From: Nesterenkonia sandarakina
GTDB lineage: Bacteria; Actinomycetota; Actinomycetes; Actinomycetales; Micrococcaceae
NCBI RefSeq assembly: GCF_013410215.1
Contig: NZ_JACCFQ010000001.1
Coordinates: forward strand, 62,001 to 126,000
Direction: 5' to 3'
DNA length: 64,000 nt
Made by a program: the position numbers and the translations under genes. Of this stretch, positions 8,566 to 17,394 are shown piece by piece (position 1 is the first letter of the stretch; every line of letters begins with the position of its first letter). A model generated the notes under the pieces. It ran no database searches. It was not told the origin of the DNA and saw only the letters and a program-made list of their open reading frames with translations.

Positions 8566-9822
8566 TCAGGCTCGGGCGAACGCGTCCCGGTAGGACGCGA
8601 GGAAGTCCGCGATCCCGGCGATCGCCTCTTCGAGCTCCTCCACCGGCGGCAGGGAGACCAGCCGGAAGTGGTTGTCGTCGATCCAGTTGAACGCCCGCCC
8701 ATGGGAGACCAGGATCTTCTGCTGACGCAGCAGCTCCATCACGAAGGCCTCGTCGTTCTGGATCGGGTAGATCTCAGGGTCCAGCCGCGGGAAGAGGTAG
8801 AGCGCGCCGTCGGCCTGGTGCACATCCACGCCTTCGATCTCGGAGAGCAGCTTATGCGCCACATTGCGCTGCTCGTAGAGCCTGCCCCCGGGACGGATGA
8901 ACTCTTCCACGGACTGGTAGCCGCCCAGCGCGGTCTGGATCGCGTGCTGGGCCGGCACATTGGGGCACATGCGCAGGTTCGACATCAGGTTCAGGCCCTC
9001 GATGTAGTTCTTGGCCCGATGCTTGGGACCTGACATGTAGAGCCAGCCCGAGCGGAACCCGGCCACCCGCCAGGTCTTCGAGAGCCCGGAGAAGGTGATC
9101 GTGAAGACGTCATCGGCCAGCGTGCAGGCGTTGATCATCTCGGCGTCGTCGAAGGTGATCTTCTCGTAGATCTCATCCGAGAGCAGCATCAGATTATGCC
9201 GCCGGGCGATGTCCACCATCGCCTCGAGGATCTCCCGCGGGTAGACCGCCCCGGTCGGGTTGTTCGGGTTGATGAGCACCAGCGCCTTGGTCCGATCGGT
9301 CACCTTCGACTCGACCTCTTCCGGGTCCGGCCACCAGCGGTTCGCCTCGTCGCAGATATAGTGCACCGCCCGCCCGCTGCACAAGGTGGTGATCCCGGTC
9401 CACAGCGGGTAGTCCGGGGCGGGGATCAGCACCTCGTCGCCCGGATTGATCAGCGCCTGCAGCACCATGGTGATCAGCTCAGAGACCCCGTTGCCCAGGA
9501 TCACGTCGGAGACCTCAGCCTCGCGCATGCCCCGGGACTGGTAGTACTGAGCCACCGCGGTGCGCGCGGAGTAGATGCCCTGGGACTCGGAGTATCCCTG
9601 CGAGGTGGGCAGATTCTTGATCATGTCCACCAGGATCGAGTCCGGGGCGTCGAAGCCGAAGGGCGCCATATTGCCGATGTTCAGCTTGGTGATCCGATGT
9701 CCGGCGCGCTCGAGCCGAGCGGCTTCCACCGCGATCGGGCCGCGCACGTCATACCGGACATTGCGGAGCTTCTGAGCCTGGGTGAAGTCCTCGAATTCCT
9801 CCATGAACAGATTGTGCCTCAT
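8566..9822 (-). CDS. AlaA/AlaT-type pyridoxal-phosphate aminotransferase, copy 2
   Basis: A 418-residue paralogue of the downstream gene, with all PLP-binding elements kept (SGLSKTWRVAGFRSGW lysine, LLSDEIYEK, DNHFRLVSLP). It differs mainly in the N-terminal third and the C-terminal tail. Notably the AlaA signature LNIGNPAPFGF is altered to LNIGNMAPFGF, and the substrate-side residues around TLCSG differ from TLAGG in copy 1, so the substrate preference may have shifted. The start is uncertain: ATG 9822 (MRHNLFMEEFEDF) aligns with copy 1's extended start, while ATG 9804 is an alternative; neither has a clear SD. Separated from copy 1 by about 95 bases, so the pair may be co-transcribed. Confidence 0.92.
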   Translation of the reverse strand: MRHNLFMEEFEDFTQAQKLRNVRYDVRGPIAVEAARLERAGHRITKLNIGNMAPFGFDAPDSILVDMIKNLPTSQGYSESQGIYSARTAVAQYYQSRGMREAEVSDVILGNGVSELITMVLQALINPGDEVLIPAPDYPLWTGITTLCSGRAVHYICDEANRWWPDPEEVESKVTDRTKALVLINPNNPTGAVYPREILEAMVDIARRHNLMLLSDEIYEKITFDDAEMINACTLADDVFTITFSGLSKTWRVAGFRSGWLYMSGPKHRAKNYIEGLNLMSNLRMCPNVPAQHAIQTALGGYQSVEEFIRPGGRLYEQRNVAHKLLSEIEGVDVHQADGALYLFPRLDPEIYPIQNDEAFVMELLRQQKILVSHGRAFNWIDDNHFRLVSLPPVEELEEAIAGIADFLASYRDAFARA

Positions 9823-9881
9823 GCAACACGCTGCGCCGGGACGTTACGGTCTCGGATCTGTCTCGGCGCGTTGCCGCGCCC

Positions 9882-9903
9882 GGTGCGACGACGGCTTCGC
9901 ACC
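9882..9903 (-). terminator. candidate hairpin terminator after the OpuAC-like lipoprotein gene
   Basis: GGTGCGA and TCGCACC form a perfect seven-pair stem with an eight-base loop between the lipoprotein stop (9944) and the start of aminotransferase copy 2. No U-tract follows, as is common in high-GC actinobacteria. The rest of the 120-base gap shows nothing else. Confidence 0.4.
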
Positions 9904-9943
9904 CGCGGCGCGACGCCAACCACGCGCCCGGTACACCGACGGC

Positions 9944-10906
9944 TCAGCCCCAGTCCTCGGGCTCCGCGACAAATCCTTCCTGGACCAGCCAGTACTCTGC
10001 GGCCTCCTGCGGGCTGAGCCCCTGCTCGCCGTCGGTGAGCCGGCGCAGCGTCACCAGCGCCTCCTCATTCAGCGCCTGCGCCAGCTCCGTCGCCACCGGT
10101 GGGACCTCCTCGGCGATCTCCGCGGAGACCACCGGGACGAACTGCTCCTGCGGGAAGGCCCGCTCGGCGTCGGTCAGCGCGATCAGCGCCTGCTCCTGGA
10201 TCCCGGGGTGGGAGGTGGTGAGGATGGCGGCGTCGAGCTCGGCAGTGATCACACCCTCAAGCAGCTCAGCCTCTCCGGCGACGACGATCTCGGCGGGCTC
10301 GCAGTCATAGACCTCGGCCAGCAGGGGCTCCGGCTCGGGCAGGTTCGGGCGCACACCGATGCGCAGCTCGTCGCAGGCCTCGGCGAAGGCAGGGTCATCC
10401 ACCTCCCCCTCGGTGGCGATGTCGTTGAGCTCGGCGGTGACCGAGGTGATCACCAGCGAGCTCCCGAGCACGGCGGCACTCGGTTCCAACAGCGTGGCCT
10501 GCTCATCGAGACCGTCCCCGATCACGCCCAGCAGCTGCGAGGAGCTCGGCTGCTCCAGCTCGACGAAGCCTTCCGGGTCGACCTGCCGGGCCAGTGCCAT
10601 GGACCGCCCGATGAACATGTCGCCGCCCCCCTCGGTGATCGCCTCCGCGGGCCGGCGCTCCGAGGTCTCCACCACCGCAGGGGTGTCACGGGAGTTCAGC
10701 GCCAGGGCGTAGACATTGGCGATGGTCTGATCCAGCGGATGCTCGCCCACCGCGATCGTCCAGGCCCGCTCCGCGGCGCTCCCGGTAGGTTCCTCGGCCG
10801 GTGGCGGCGGGGAACAGCTGGTCACGGCGATGGCGGCGGCGATCGCGACCGCCGCGGACCCCGCGACGCCGCGGACACGCCGAGGCGTCGAGGGGGGAAA
10901 AGTCAT
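9944..10906 (-). CDS. lipoprotein resembling a glycine-betaine type (OpuAC/OpuBC) substrate-binding protein
   Basis: A 320-residue secreted lipoprotein. The N-terminus has a basic stretch, a hydrophobic helix (GSAAVAIAAAIAV) and the lipobox AVTSC. The mature part starts TIAVGEHPLDQTIANVYALAL and ends with segments that align in order with OpuBC/QAT binding proteins: DAAILTTSHPGIQEQALIAL, FPQEQFVPVVSAEIAEEV, and LRRLTDGEQGLSPQEAAEYW. The family binds quaternary amines for ABC importers. Here no permease or ATPase gene is adjacent and the usual SKNFTE and PEYTGT signatures are lost, so the ligand may differ. Start chosen at ATG 10906 (GAGG a few bases upstream); ATG 10915 is possible. Divergent from the TPR gene across about 46 bases. 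Confidence 0.7.
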   Translation of the reverse strand: MTFPPSTPRRVRGVAGSAAVAIAAAIAVTSCSPPPPAEEPTGSAAERAWTIAVGEHPLDQTIANVYALALNSRDTPAVVETSERRPAEAITEGGGDMFIGRSMALARQVDPEGFVELEQPSSSQLLGVIGDGLDEQATLLEPSAAVLGSSLVITSVTAELNDIATEGEVDDPAFAEACDELRIGVRPNLPEPEPLLAEVYDCEPAEIVVAGEAELLEGVITAELDAAILTTSHPGIQEQALIALTDAERAFPQEQFVPVVSAEIAEEVPPVATELAQALNEEALVTLRRLTDGEQGLSPQEAAEYWLVQEGFVAEPEDWG

Positions 10907-10939
10907 GGGCCTCATTCTACGACGGCAGCGGTTCGGCGT

Positions 10940-10945
10940 TACTCT
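10940..10945 (+). promoter_or_regulatory. candidate -10 box (TACTCT) for a leaderless TPR-protein mRNA
   Basis: TACTCT ends seven bases before the ATG at 10953 and there is no SD. This spacing recurs before other genes in the window (19043, 29160, 53383). Confidence 0.4.
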
Positions 10946-10952
10946 GGTGCAG

Positions 10953-12692
10953 ATGACGAGTCCGCTGATTCCGCGTCTGTCGGCACTCCTCGAGGCCGCC
11001 GGCGGCACGACTGTGCCCGCTGTTGATGCCGAAGGCTGGCTGGACCTCGCTTACGAAGGCGCCTACGGGGAACGGTACCGCTCAGCCGCCGAGGCCGCCG
11101 AGGCGGGACTGCGCTCCCCCGGCGGCGAGGACCCGGAGAATCGTCTGATGCTGCTGCGGATCCTGGCCGGTGTCCATGAGATGCGCGGTGACTCGGCCGC
11201 GGCGGCTGGCTACATCGCCCAGCGGCTGAGTCTGCTGCGCGAGCTGGGCCGGTTCCGCCAGGCCCGGGTGGAGGACGACCTCGGGGCGATGCTGCTGCGC
11301 GAGCCGGACCGGGTGGAGGGTGAGATCCTCTCCCGGGTCGCCGAGGATCTGCGCGCGGAGGATCGCTCCGCGGGCCGGGTCACCGTGGAGCTGGCCGATG
11401 TGCTCTCCTCCCTCGCGGTGCGACGACTTCAGGATGCGGGACCGGAGCCCACGCTGCCGCTGGTGCAGGAGGCCTGCACCATCCTGACCACCCTGGACCG
11501 GCCGGAGGCGCTGGCCGGGGCCCGGATGTTCCTGGCGCACACCCTGCTGCTCACCGGAGAGACCGACCAGGCGCTGAGGACCGCCGAACTGGTACTCGCC
11601 GCCCCGGCGAATCGCGCCGTGCATGGAGCCATGGCGATGCTGCAGGCCACGATCCACCACCATGAGGACCGCAACCGTGAGGCCATCGAGTCCGCGCTGC
11701 GCTCTGTGGAGCTCTACGCCGCAGCCCGGGTGCGCAAGGGGGCGGCCTCGGCGGCGGCGCTGCTGGCGGGGTTGACCGGGGAAGACGACGACGGCGAGGC
11801 CTCGGTGCTGGCCTGGCGGGTCGCCGTGGCGCAGGCTGAGCTCGGCGAGTTCCGCGAGTCCAGACTGTTGAGCCTGGCGCTGGGCCAGCAGCTCCTGGAG
11901 CTCGATGACTATCCCGAGGCCGAGAAGGTCCTCGATGCCCTCTCGGTCCGCCTGGGCGGATCCGAGGAGGACCGGTCCACCCGAGCCCGTGCGCTGATGG
12001 GGCTCGGTCACGCCGTGACCCACATGAACCGTCCCCTGGAGGCGATGTCGCACTGGAACGAGGCCGCTGAGCTCTTCGAGGAGATCGCGGAGACCGATGA
12101 GGCCGCCCGTGCCCATCTCGCCGCCGGCGCCCTGGCGGCGTCGCTGGAACGCCTCGACGTGGCGCGCAGACACTATGAACGAGGTCTGAAGCTGGTGGAG
12201 CACAGTGAGGACCTGGACCCCCAGGTGCTGCTGCAGGCGCTGCATTCTTTGGGCCACCTGCTCACCCGCACCGAGGATCACACCGGGATCGACCACCTGA
12301 ACCGGGCGCTCGCGCTGGCCCGCGAGCACGGGACCACCTGGCAGCGCGCCGATATCACCGACTCGCTGGCCCGCGGGTGGACGGCGCTGGGTGAGGGGAC
12401 CAAGGCGGTGGCCGCCGGTCTGGAGGCCGCTGACCTCTTCACCGAGGCCGGAGATGAGGACGGCGCCGGAGACGCCGAGGTCTTCGCCGCGAAGGTGCTC
12501 CTGGAGATGGGACGGGCCGACGAGGCCGAGACCATCTTCCGGATGTCCACCGATGAGCGTGAGGCCAGCCCTGCGCTGATGGCCGAGGCGCTGGAGGGCC
12601 AGATCGAGGCGCTCATGCGTCAGGGCAAGGCCGAGGCCGCGGCTGACCTGCGCCGGAAGCTCACCCGGCTCAAGCGCCGGATGCGCAGCTGA
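10953..12692 (+). CDS. tetratricopeptide-repeat protein of unknown partner
   Basis: A 579-residue soluble, almost wholly alpha-helical protein with repeated TPR-like helix pairs, for example DAGPEPTLPLVQEACTIL, ALRTAELVLAAPANRAVHG, ALMGLGHAVTHMNRPLEAM, AHLAAGALAASLERLDVA and LADSLARGWTALGEGTKAV-like units. No signal peptide or membrane helix is present and no enzymatic domain is seen. The TPR array usually serves as a protein-protein scaffold. The reading frame is open further upstream, but ATG 10953 (MTSPLIPRLSALL) starts the acidic helical protein and follows a -10-like box at seven bases, with no SD. It converges on the kinase gene at 12705 with a 12-base gap. Function is not recognised beyond the fold. 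Confidence 0.8.
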   Translation: MTSPLIPRLSALLEAAGGTTVPAVDAEGWLDLAYEGAYGERYRSAAEAAEAGLRSPGGEDPENRLMLLRILAGVHEMRGDSAAAAGYIAQRLSLLRELGRFRQARVEDDLGAMLLREPDRVEGEILSRVAEDLRAEDRSAGRVTVELADVLSSLAVRRLQDAGPEPTLPLVQEACTILTTLDRPEALAGARMFLAHTLLLTGETDQALRTAELVLAAPANRAVHGAMAMLQATIHHHEDRNREAIESALRSVELYAAARVRKGAASAAALLAGLTGEDDDGEASVLAWRVAVAQAELGEFRESRLLSLALGQQLLELDDYPEAEKVLDALSVRLGGSEEDRSTRARALMGLGHAVTHMNRPLEAMSHWNEAAELFEEIAETDEAARAHLAAGALAASLERLDVARRHYERGLKLVEHSEDLDPQVLLQALHSLGHLLTRTEDHTGIDHLNRALALAREHGTTWQRADITDSLARGWTALGEGTKAVAAGLEAADLFTEAGDEDGAGDAEVFAAKVLLEMGRADEAETIFRMSTDEREASPALMAEALEGQIEALMRQGKAEAAADLRRKLTRLKRRMRS

Positions 12693-12704
12693 CCCGCGCC
12701 GGCC

Positions 12705-13991
12705 CTAGATCCCCGGCCACTGCGGCAGCCCTGGATCCGGGGACCCCAGGCCCACCACGGCTTCCGCGCAGCTGAGTCGGTGCTCCGCCTGAGCCTCCCA
12801 TTGACTCCGGCGCGTGTCCCGGGCACCGGCCACCAGTGACAGCGCCACCGATGCGGTGCGCACGCGCAGACCCGCACCATCCACGGTGGCGGCGAACCCT
12901 GCGGCGAAGCGCTGGAAGGCGGCCGGGACGTGCACGTAGCGTGCATCCACGGCCGGCAGCACCGCAAGGTGGCCCAGGAAGCAGGCGAGATCATCCACCC
13001 GGTGCCCCGGCCCCAGCGAGTCCACGTCCAAGAGCGCGGAGACCTCTCCGGCGCGCATCAGCAGGTTGGCCTCGTAGAAGTCGCCGTGGGTGGGCACCAC
13101 CGGCCCACGATCCGTCCTGGGCAGCACCGCGCTGATGTGCTCCACCAAGGTGTGGATCCGACCTGCCGCCTCCGGCAGCGCCGAGGCGGCGGCCGAGGCG
13201 TAGGCGGTGAGCCGATCGGTCCAGGCCTCCCGGGCCGGCAGCGCCATGACCTCCGCCGGAAGCTTGTCGAGCAGGTCGATGAACAGCCCGGGGGCCGAGG
13301 CGGTGCCGCCGTCGGCGAGGAAATACTCCGCCAGGGACTCCCCCGGGCCCTCGCGCAGCGCGACGACGTCGAGCACCGGCTCGCGCACCGGCACCGCGGC
13401 CGGGACACCGGCATCGAGCAGCAGCTGGTGCCGGGTGTGCAGCTGCTGCGCCCGGCGGGTTCGCAGGACCTTCAGGAACAGCCGCGTGCCGTCGTCGAAC
13501 TCCGCGGCGATCACGGCACGACGCAGCGGCCGGTAGCTGATGGTCTCCAGGCTGACCAGGTCACGTCCGGCACCCCAGACGCTGCGGACCGAGTCTGGGT
13601 CGGTGGCGATGCGCAGCCCCGGCAGCGCGGGGTCCAACGGATGCTGCCAGATGGAGAGCCGGCCATAGGGGCTGTGCGACTGGATCAGCCCTTCGGCGTC
13701 GGAGGGCACCTGCTCCGTGGTCATCCCGACGTAGAGCTCATCCACATGATCGGAGGTCTCGGTGTAGACCCCCGCAGGCCCTCCGCGCGGCATCACCGGT
13801 CGCCCGGTCGCCACCCGGTAGACCCCGGTGACTCCGGCGCCGGGACGGTGCTGCAGGGATTCCAGGTGCACGCTGGTGGCGTAGACCCCGGTGTGCTGGA
13901 TGGCTTCCGCGATCGGCGGATGAGCGTCGTAGGACTCCATGAACGCCAGCTGCCGGGCCTCCAGCTCTGCTGGAGTCATGCCTCTGGACAT
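12705..13991 (-). CDS. aminoglycoside-phosphotransferase (APH) fold kinase
   Basis: A 428-residue small-molecule kinase of the APH/choline-kinase fold. The C-terminal lobe has an intact catalytic loop THGDFYEANLL (Asp base, Asn metal ligand) and metal-binding LLDVDSLGPGHRVDDLA. The N-terminal lobe contains AVIAAEFDDGTRLFLKVLRT, with the ATP lysine in LKV. An extra 150 residues precede the kinase core (VYRVATGRPVMPR region). Families with this arrangement phosphorylate sugars, choline or antibiotics; a resistance role is not implied. Its ATG overlaps the stop of the upstream membrane protein by one base (TGATG), so the two are coupled and may act together. Converges with the TPR gene. Confidence 0.85.
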   Translation of the reverse strand: MSRGMTPAELEARQLAFMESYDAHPPIAEAIQHTGVYATSVHLESLQHRPGAGVTGVYRVATGRPVMPRGGPAGVYTETSDHVDELYVGMTTEQVPSDAEGLIQSHSPYGRLSIWQHPLDPALPGLRIATDPDSVRSVWGAGRDLVSLETISYRPLRRAVIAAEFDDGTRLFLKVLRTRRAQQLHTRHQLLLDAGVPAAVPVREPVLDVVALREGPGESLAEYFLADGGTASAPGLFIDLLDKLPAEVMALPAREAWTDRLTAYASAAASALPEAAGRIHTLVEHISAVLPRTDRGPVVPTHGDFYEANLLMRAGEVSALLDVDSLGPGHRVDDLACFLGHLAVLPAVDARYVHVPAAFQRFAAGFAATVDGAGLRVRTASVALSLVAGARDTRRSQWEAQAEHRLSCAEAVVGLGSPDPGLPQWPGI

Positions 13992-15004
13992 CAGGCGCGC
14001 CGGCGCTTGAGCACTTCGTCGATGTCCATGGAATCTTGCTTCGGCGCGCTCAGCGGCTGTGCAGCGGCGGGCTCCTCGACGGGGGCCTGCGGGTCCAGGA
14101 AGCGCTGCTGGGTGAGCTTGACCTCGCCGCTCGGAGCCGGGGTCTGCACCTCGAGCGCCTCCGGTGCCTGCCGCTGCGCCTTGTCCAGGTCCAGGTACTT
14201 CGGGCGCGGAACCGAGCGAGGCTGCCAGGGCTCGACGGGCTCTCCGGCCTCGCCCAGCACCGGGCCGGAGGTCTGCACCTCGGCGCCGAAGGTGCGTTCC
14301 AGCCCCACCGGCAGTCCGTCTTCGTCGGTCTGCTGCAGCGAGTTCGGTCCGCCGGCGCCGCGCCGGTCGGCGCTGAGCGCGTCGAAGAGACCGGCGTCGG
14401 GACGATGCTGCCAGGGCTGGGCCTGCAGCGGGTTCATGGCCTCCTCGATGGCAGACTGCACGCGCGCCCGACGTCGGCTGCGTCGGCGCAGCACCGCCAT
14501 GGTGCGCAACCCGATGAGGCTGAGCAGGAAGACCCCCGCGGCGCCCAGCGGCAGACCGGCCGGGATCGCGGTCAGCGGGGCCAGGACACCGGTGACCAGG
14601 GCAGTCAGCACAGCGAGCACGCCCACCAGGGCCACCAGGGTGCGCCCCCAGTGCAGGTGGAATTCGCCCGACTCAGGCTGCGCGGGCCGCCCGGGCTCAG
14701 CCGGGGAGGTCTCAGCGCCGGTGGCGCGGGCCTTCGCAGGATCAGTTCTCCCGGCGCTGGCAGGGATCGAGCCGGTGCGGGATGAATCGTGGGTGGAAGA
14801 CATGGTCGCCCCTCGGTCGGTGTCGGGGTGGGCGGTGGCGCTGCTCGGCGGCATCGCCTCGATGTGGCTGGCCTGCCGCTGCCCGCGCAGGACCAGGGTC
14901 CCCAGGAAGAGCACGGCGATCAGCGCGATGAGCGCGGAGGAGGGAATGGGCAGGCTCTGGACAGCGGAGAGGAAAGCGCTCTCGGTGTGTTCCATGCCCA
15001 GCAT
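13991..15004 (-). CDS. membrane protein coupled to the APH-type kinase
   Basis: A 337-residue protein of no recognised family. It has one N-terminal membrane segment (SSALIALIAVLFLGTLVLRG), a polar 75-residue linker rich in Ser, Pro, Ala and Glu, two further hydrophobic segments (LVALVGVLAVLTALVTGVLA and GAAGVFLLSLIGLRTMAVL) followed at once by an arginine-rich stretch (RRRSRRRARVQ), and a cytoplasmic tail rich in Pro and Gln ending SMDIDEVLKRRRA. Positive charges indicate a cytoplasmic C-terminus. The start is either ATG 15004 or ATG 14995. The stop overlaps the kinase start by one base. The conserved-looking terminal motif SMDIDEVLKRR may be an interaction tail, an inference only. Confidence 0.7.
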   Translation of the reverse strand: MLGMEHTESAFLSAVQSLPIPSSALIALIAVLFLGTLVLRGQRQASHIEAMPPSSATAHPDTDRGATMSSTHDSSRTGSIPASAGRTDPAKARATGAETSPAEPGRPAQPESGEFHLHWGRTLVALVGVLAVLTALVTGVLAPLTAIPAGLPLGAAGVFLLSLIGLRTMAVLRRRSRRRARVQSAIEEAMNPLQAQPWQHRPDAGLFDALSADRRGAGGPNSLQQTDEDGLPVGLERTFGAEVQTSGPVLGEAGEPVEPWQPRSVPRPKYLDLDKAQRQAPEALEVQTPAPSGEVKLTQQRFLDPQAPVEEPAAAQPLSAPKQDSMDIDEVLKRRRA

Positions 15005-15058
15005 CTCTGGCCCCCGCCCTTCATGAAGTACAGGGTGAGCCTATCTGACACCGGATTG

Positions 15059-15697
15059 TTATCCGCGGCAACGCGCCACAAGACCCGCGCCGATCTCCTC
15101 CCGGGTCAGTGCGAAGCAGCGGTGGTCCCGCCAGGCGCCGTGGATGTGCAGGAAGCGCAGCCGCAGGCCCTCCTCGCGGAACCCCAGCTTCTCCACAACT
15201 CGCAGGCTCGGCGCGTTCTCCGGACGCACCGCGATCTCCACCCGGTGCAGCCCACGGTGGAAGAAGAGATGGTCCACCGCGAGCGCCACCGCCATCGGGG
15301 TGATGCCCTGCCCGGCGTGTCCCTCATCGAGCCAGTAGCCCAGGGAGGTGGTCCGGGCGGAGCCTCCGATCACCGGTCCCACGGTCAGCTGCCCGACCAG
15401 TCGAGGGTGCTCACCGGCCGGGGTGAACCAGATCAGCCAGGGCAGATGGCTTCCGGCGCGGGCGCTGCGGTTCAGCGCCCGGGCCATCTGACGGAAGCTG
15501 CCCGCGGAGTCGCGGGGGTCTGGGTTCTCCGGGGTGGTGGCGTCCCAGGGCTGCAGCCAGGCCGCGTTGAGCAGGCGCAGCGCCATGAACCGGTGCTCGT
15601 CGTGGAGTCCCAGCGGGCGAAGCTCCACCCGGCCCGCCGGGATCTGCCCGGCAGGGCTGACCGGCCAGTCTCGGGACCGACCGGGAAGCAGCCTCAT
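15059..15697 (-). CDS. GNAT acetyltransferase, RimJ/RimL-like
   Basis: A 212-residue GCN5-related N-acetyltransferase, the group that acetylates protein N-termini or small amines from acetyl-CoA. The core runs from LRPLGLHDEHRFMALR through the acetyl-CoA loop (GYWLDEGHAGQGITPMAVALA, with the H-G-x-G-x pattern) to ENAPSLRVVEKLGFREEG and the terminal FLHIHGAWRDHRCFALTREE. This last arrangement is typical of RimJ-type enzymes. Its ATG overlaps the stop codon of the DUF885 gene by four bases (ATGA), making it the third gene of an lpdA-DUF885-GNAT operon. Confidence 0.9.
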   Translation of the reverse strand: MRLLPGRSRDWPVSPAGQIPAGRVELRPLGLHDEHRFMALRLLNAAWLQPWDATTPENPDPRDSAGSFRQMARALNRSARAGSHLPWLIWFTPAGEHPRLVGQLTVGPVIGGSARTTSLGYWLDEGHAGQGITPMAVALAVDHLFFHRGLHRVEIAVRPENAPSLRVVEKLGFREEGLRLRFLHIHGAWRDHRCFALTREEIGAGLVARCRG

Positions 15698-17388
15698 CGC
15701 CGCATGGCGAAGCGCAGCGTGTCCAACCCGATCATGCCCAGGCCGAGCAGCTCGGTGTGGAAGGCCCTCAGGTCGAAGGTCTCACCGGCCTGCTGGGCGG
15801 CCGATTCACGGTCCGCGCGGATCTGCTCGAAGACCCGCTGCCCGACCTTGTACGACGGCGCCTGGCCCGGCCATCCCAGGTAGCGGGTGAACTCGAAGTC
15901 CAGCTGGGCGGGAGAGATCGGCAGGTGGGCCCGCAGGAACTCCTTGCCCTGTTCCGGGGTCCAGGTCCCGCCGCCGTGCTCGGCGGGGGCGTCGAAGCCG
16001 CAGTGCACCCCGATGTCGAAGACCACCCGCGCGGCGCGCATCCTCTGCATGTCATACATCCCCATCAGGTCCCCGGGGTCGGTGAGGAATCCGAGCTCTG
16101 CCATGAGCTGCTCGGCGTAGAGCGCCCACCCCTCGGCGAAGCCGGATACGAAGCTGCCGTGCCGGCGCCAGGAGTTCAGCCGGTCCTTCACCAGGGTGGC
16201 GGTGGCGATCTGCAGGTGATGCCCGGGGACACCTTCGTGGTAGACGGTGGTGGTCTCGGTCCAGGTGGTGAAGCGATCATCCTCTGGCGGCACCGACCAC
16301 CACATCCGGCCGGGCCGGGAGAAGTCGTCGCTGGGTCCGGTGTAGTAGACCCCGCCGTCCTGGGTCGGTGCGATCATGCACTCCAGGACGTCCATCGGGG
16401 CCGGGATGTCGAAGTGCACGTCCTTCAACGCGGCCAGCGCCTCATCGGAGAGTCGCTGCATCCATGCCTGCAGCTCCGCGGTGCCGGAGAGCTGCCGGGC
16501 GGGGTCGGCATCCAGGATCGCCTTGGCCTCGGCCACCGAGGCCCCGGGCTTGATCTGCTCGGCGACCTCCTCCTGGGCGGCGACCAGCCGGGCGAGCTCG
16601 GCGAGTCCCCACTGGTAGGTCTCCTCCAGGTCCAGGGCGGTGCCGGTGAAGTACTGGCTGTGCAGCCGGTAGGCCTCGCGGCCCACGGCGTCGGTCTCTG
16701 GAGCCTGCGGCAGCAGCTCGTGCTCCAGCCGCCCCGCGAGCACCCGGTAGGCCTGCTGCGCGGCGTTGGTGCCGGCGGCCAGCTCCTGCTCGGTGGCGGA
16801 GCTGGCCTGCGCCTGCTGACCGCTGTGCAGGTAGCCGGCGAGCGCGCCGTCCTCGGCGGCGTAGCTGCGGCACTGCTGCGCCACGGCCTGGACCTGGCGG
16901 CGGGCCGGCACCTGGCCGCGTTCAGCGGAGTGCACCAGGGAGGCCCAGTAGCCCTCGAGCGCGCCGGGCAGGTTGTGCAGCCGCCCGGCGATGTGGCGGA
17001 AGTCCTGCTCGGTCTGGGCGGGCATCAGCTCCAGGACCATCCGCACTCCCTGCGGCGCGGAGGCGAGGTTGTTCAGCTCGGTGCGCCCGGAGTCGTGCAG
17101 CGCCACATCGAGTCCGATGCGCTCGGCCATCGCGTGCAGCGTCACCTCATCGACCGGGTCCGCGGGCTGCAGCTGGGCCAGCCGGGTCAGCGTCTCGCGC
17201 TGCAGCTGCGCGACCTCCTCGCGGCCGGCCGGGGAGTAGTCGGCGTACTCCGTCTCGACCCCCGGGCGGCCCAGCACCGTGGCCTCCTCCGGGTTCAGCG
17301 CGAGCAGCCGCTCGAAGTAGTCCTCGGCGAAGGCGTCCACCTCGGTGGGTGCGCGTCCGCTGCTGGATCCAGGGGTGTTCGAGCTCAT
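15694..17388 (-). CDS. DUF885 family metalloprotease-like protein
   Basis: A 564-residue cytoplasmic protein of the DUF885 family, which resembles carboxypeptidase Taq/M32-type zinc peptidases. The zinc motif HExxH occurs as VYHEGVPGHHLQIA, followed by the conserved SFVSGFAEGWALYAEQLM (the downstream Glu ligand) and the terminal GWPGQAPSYKVGQRVFEQIR. All expected metal ligands are present, so a peptidase activity is plausible. No signal peptide. The start (MSSNTPGSSSGRAP) is seven bases after the lpdA stop, and the gene overlaps the acetyltransferase by four bases. Confidence 0.88.
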   Translation of the reverse strand: MSSNTPGSSSGRAPTEVDAFAEDYFERLLALNPEEATVLGRPGVETEYADYSPAGREEVAQLQRETLTRLAQLQPADPVDEVTLHAMAERIGLDVALHDSGRTELNNLASAPQGVRMVLELMPAQTEQDFRHIAGRLHNLPGALEGYWASLVHSAERGQVPARRQVQAVAQQCRSYAAEDGALAGYLHSGQQAQASSATEQELAAGTNAAQQAYRVLAGRLEHELLPQAPETDAVGREAYRLHSQYFTGTALDLEETYQWGLAELARLVAAQEEVAEQIKPGASVAEAKAILDADPARQLSGTAELQAWMQRLSDEALAALKDVHFDIPAPMDVLECMIAPTQDGGVYYTGPSDDFSRPGRMWWSVPPEDDRFTTWTETTTVYHEGVPGHHLQIATATLVKDRLNSWRRHGSFVSGFAEGWALYAEQLMAELGFLTDPGDLMGMYDMQRMRAARVVFDIGVHCGFDAPAEHGGGTWTPEQGKEFLRAHLPISPAQLDFEFTRYLGWPGQAPSYKVGQRVFEQIRADRESAAQQAGETFDLRAFHTELLGLGMIGLDTLRFAMRR

Positions 17389-17394
17389 GCGGGG

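Noticed and set aside
12705-13991. Aminoglycoside resistance gene
   Set aside because: Only the broad kinase fold is visible; the gene sits in a housekeeping-like context, coupled to a membrane protein and without mobile-element signs.
12930-15026. A 698-residue open frame on the plus strand
   Set aside because: Antisense to the APH-type kinase and the membrane protein; no domain and shadow-type composition.
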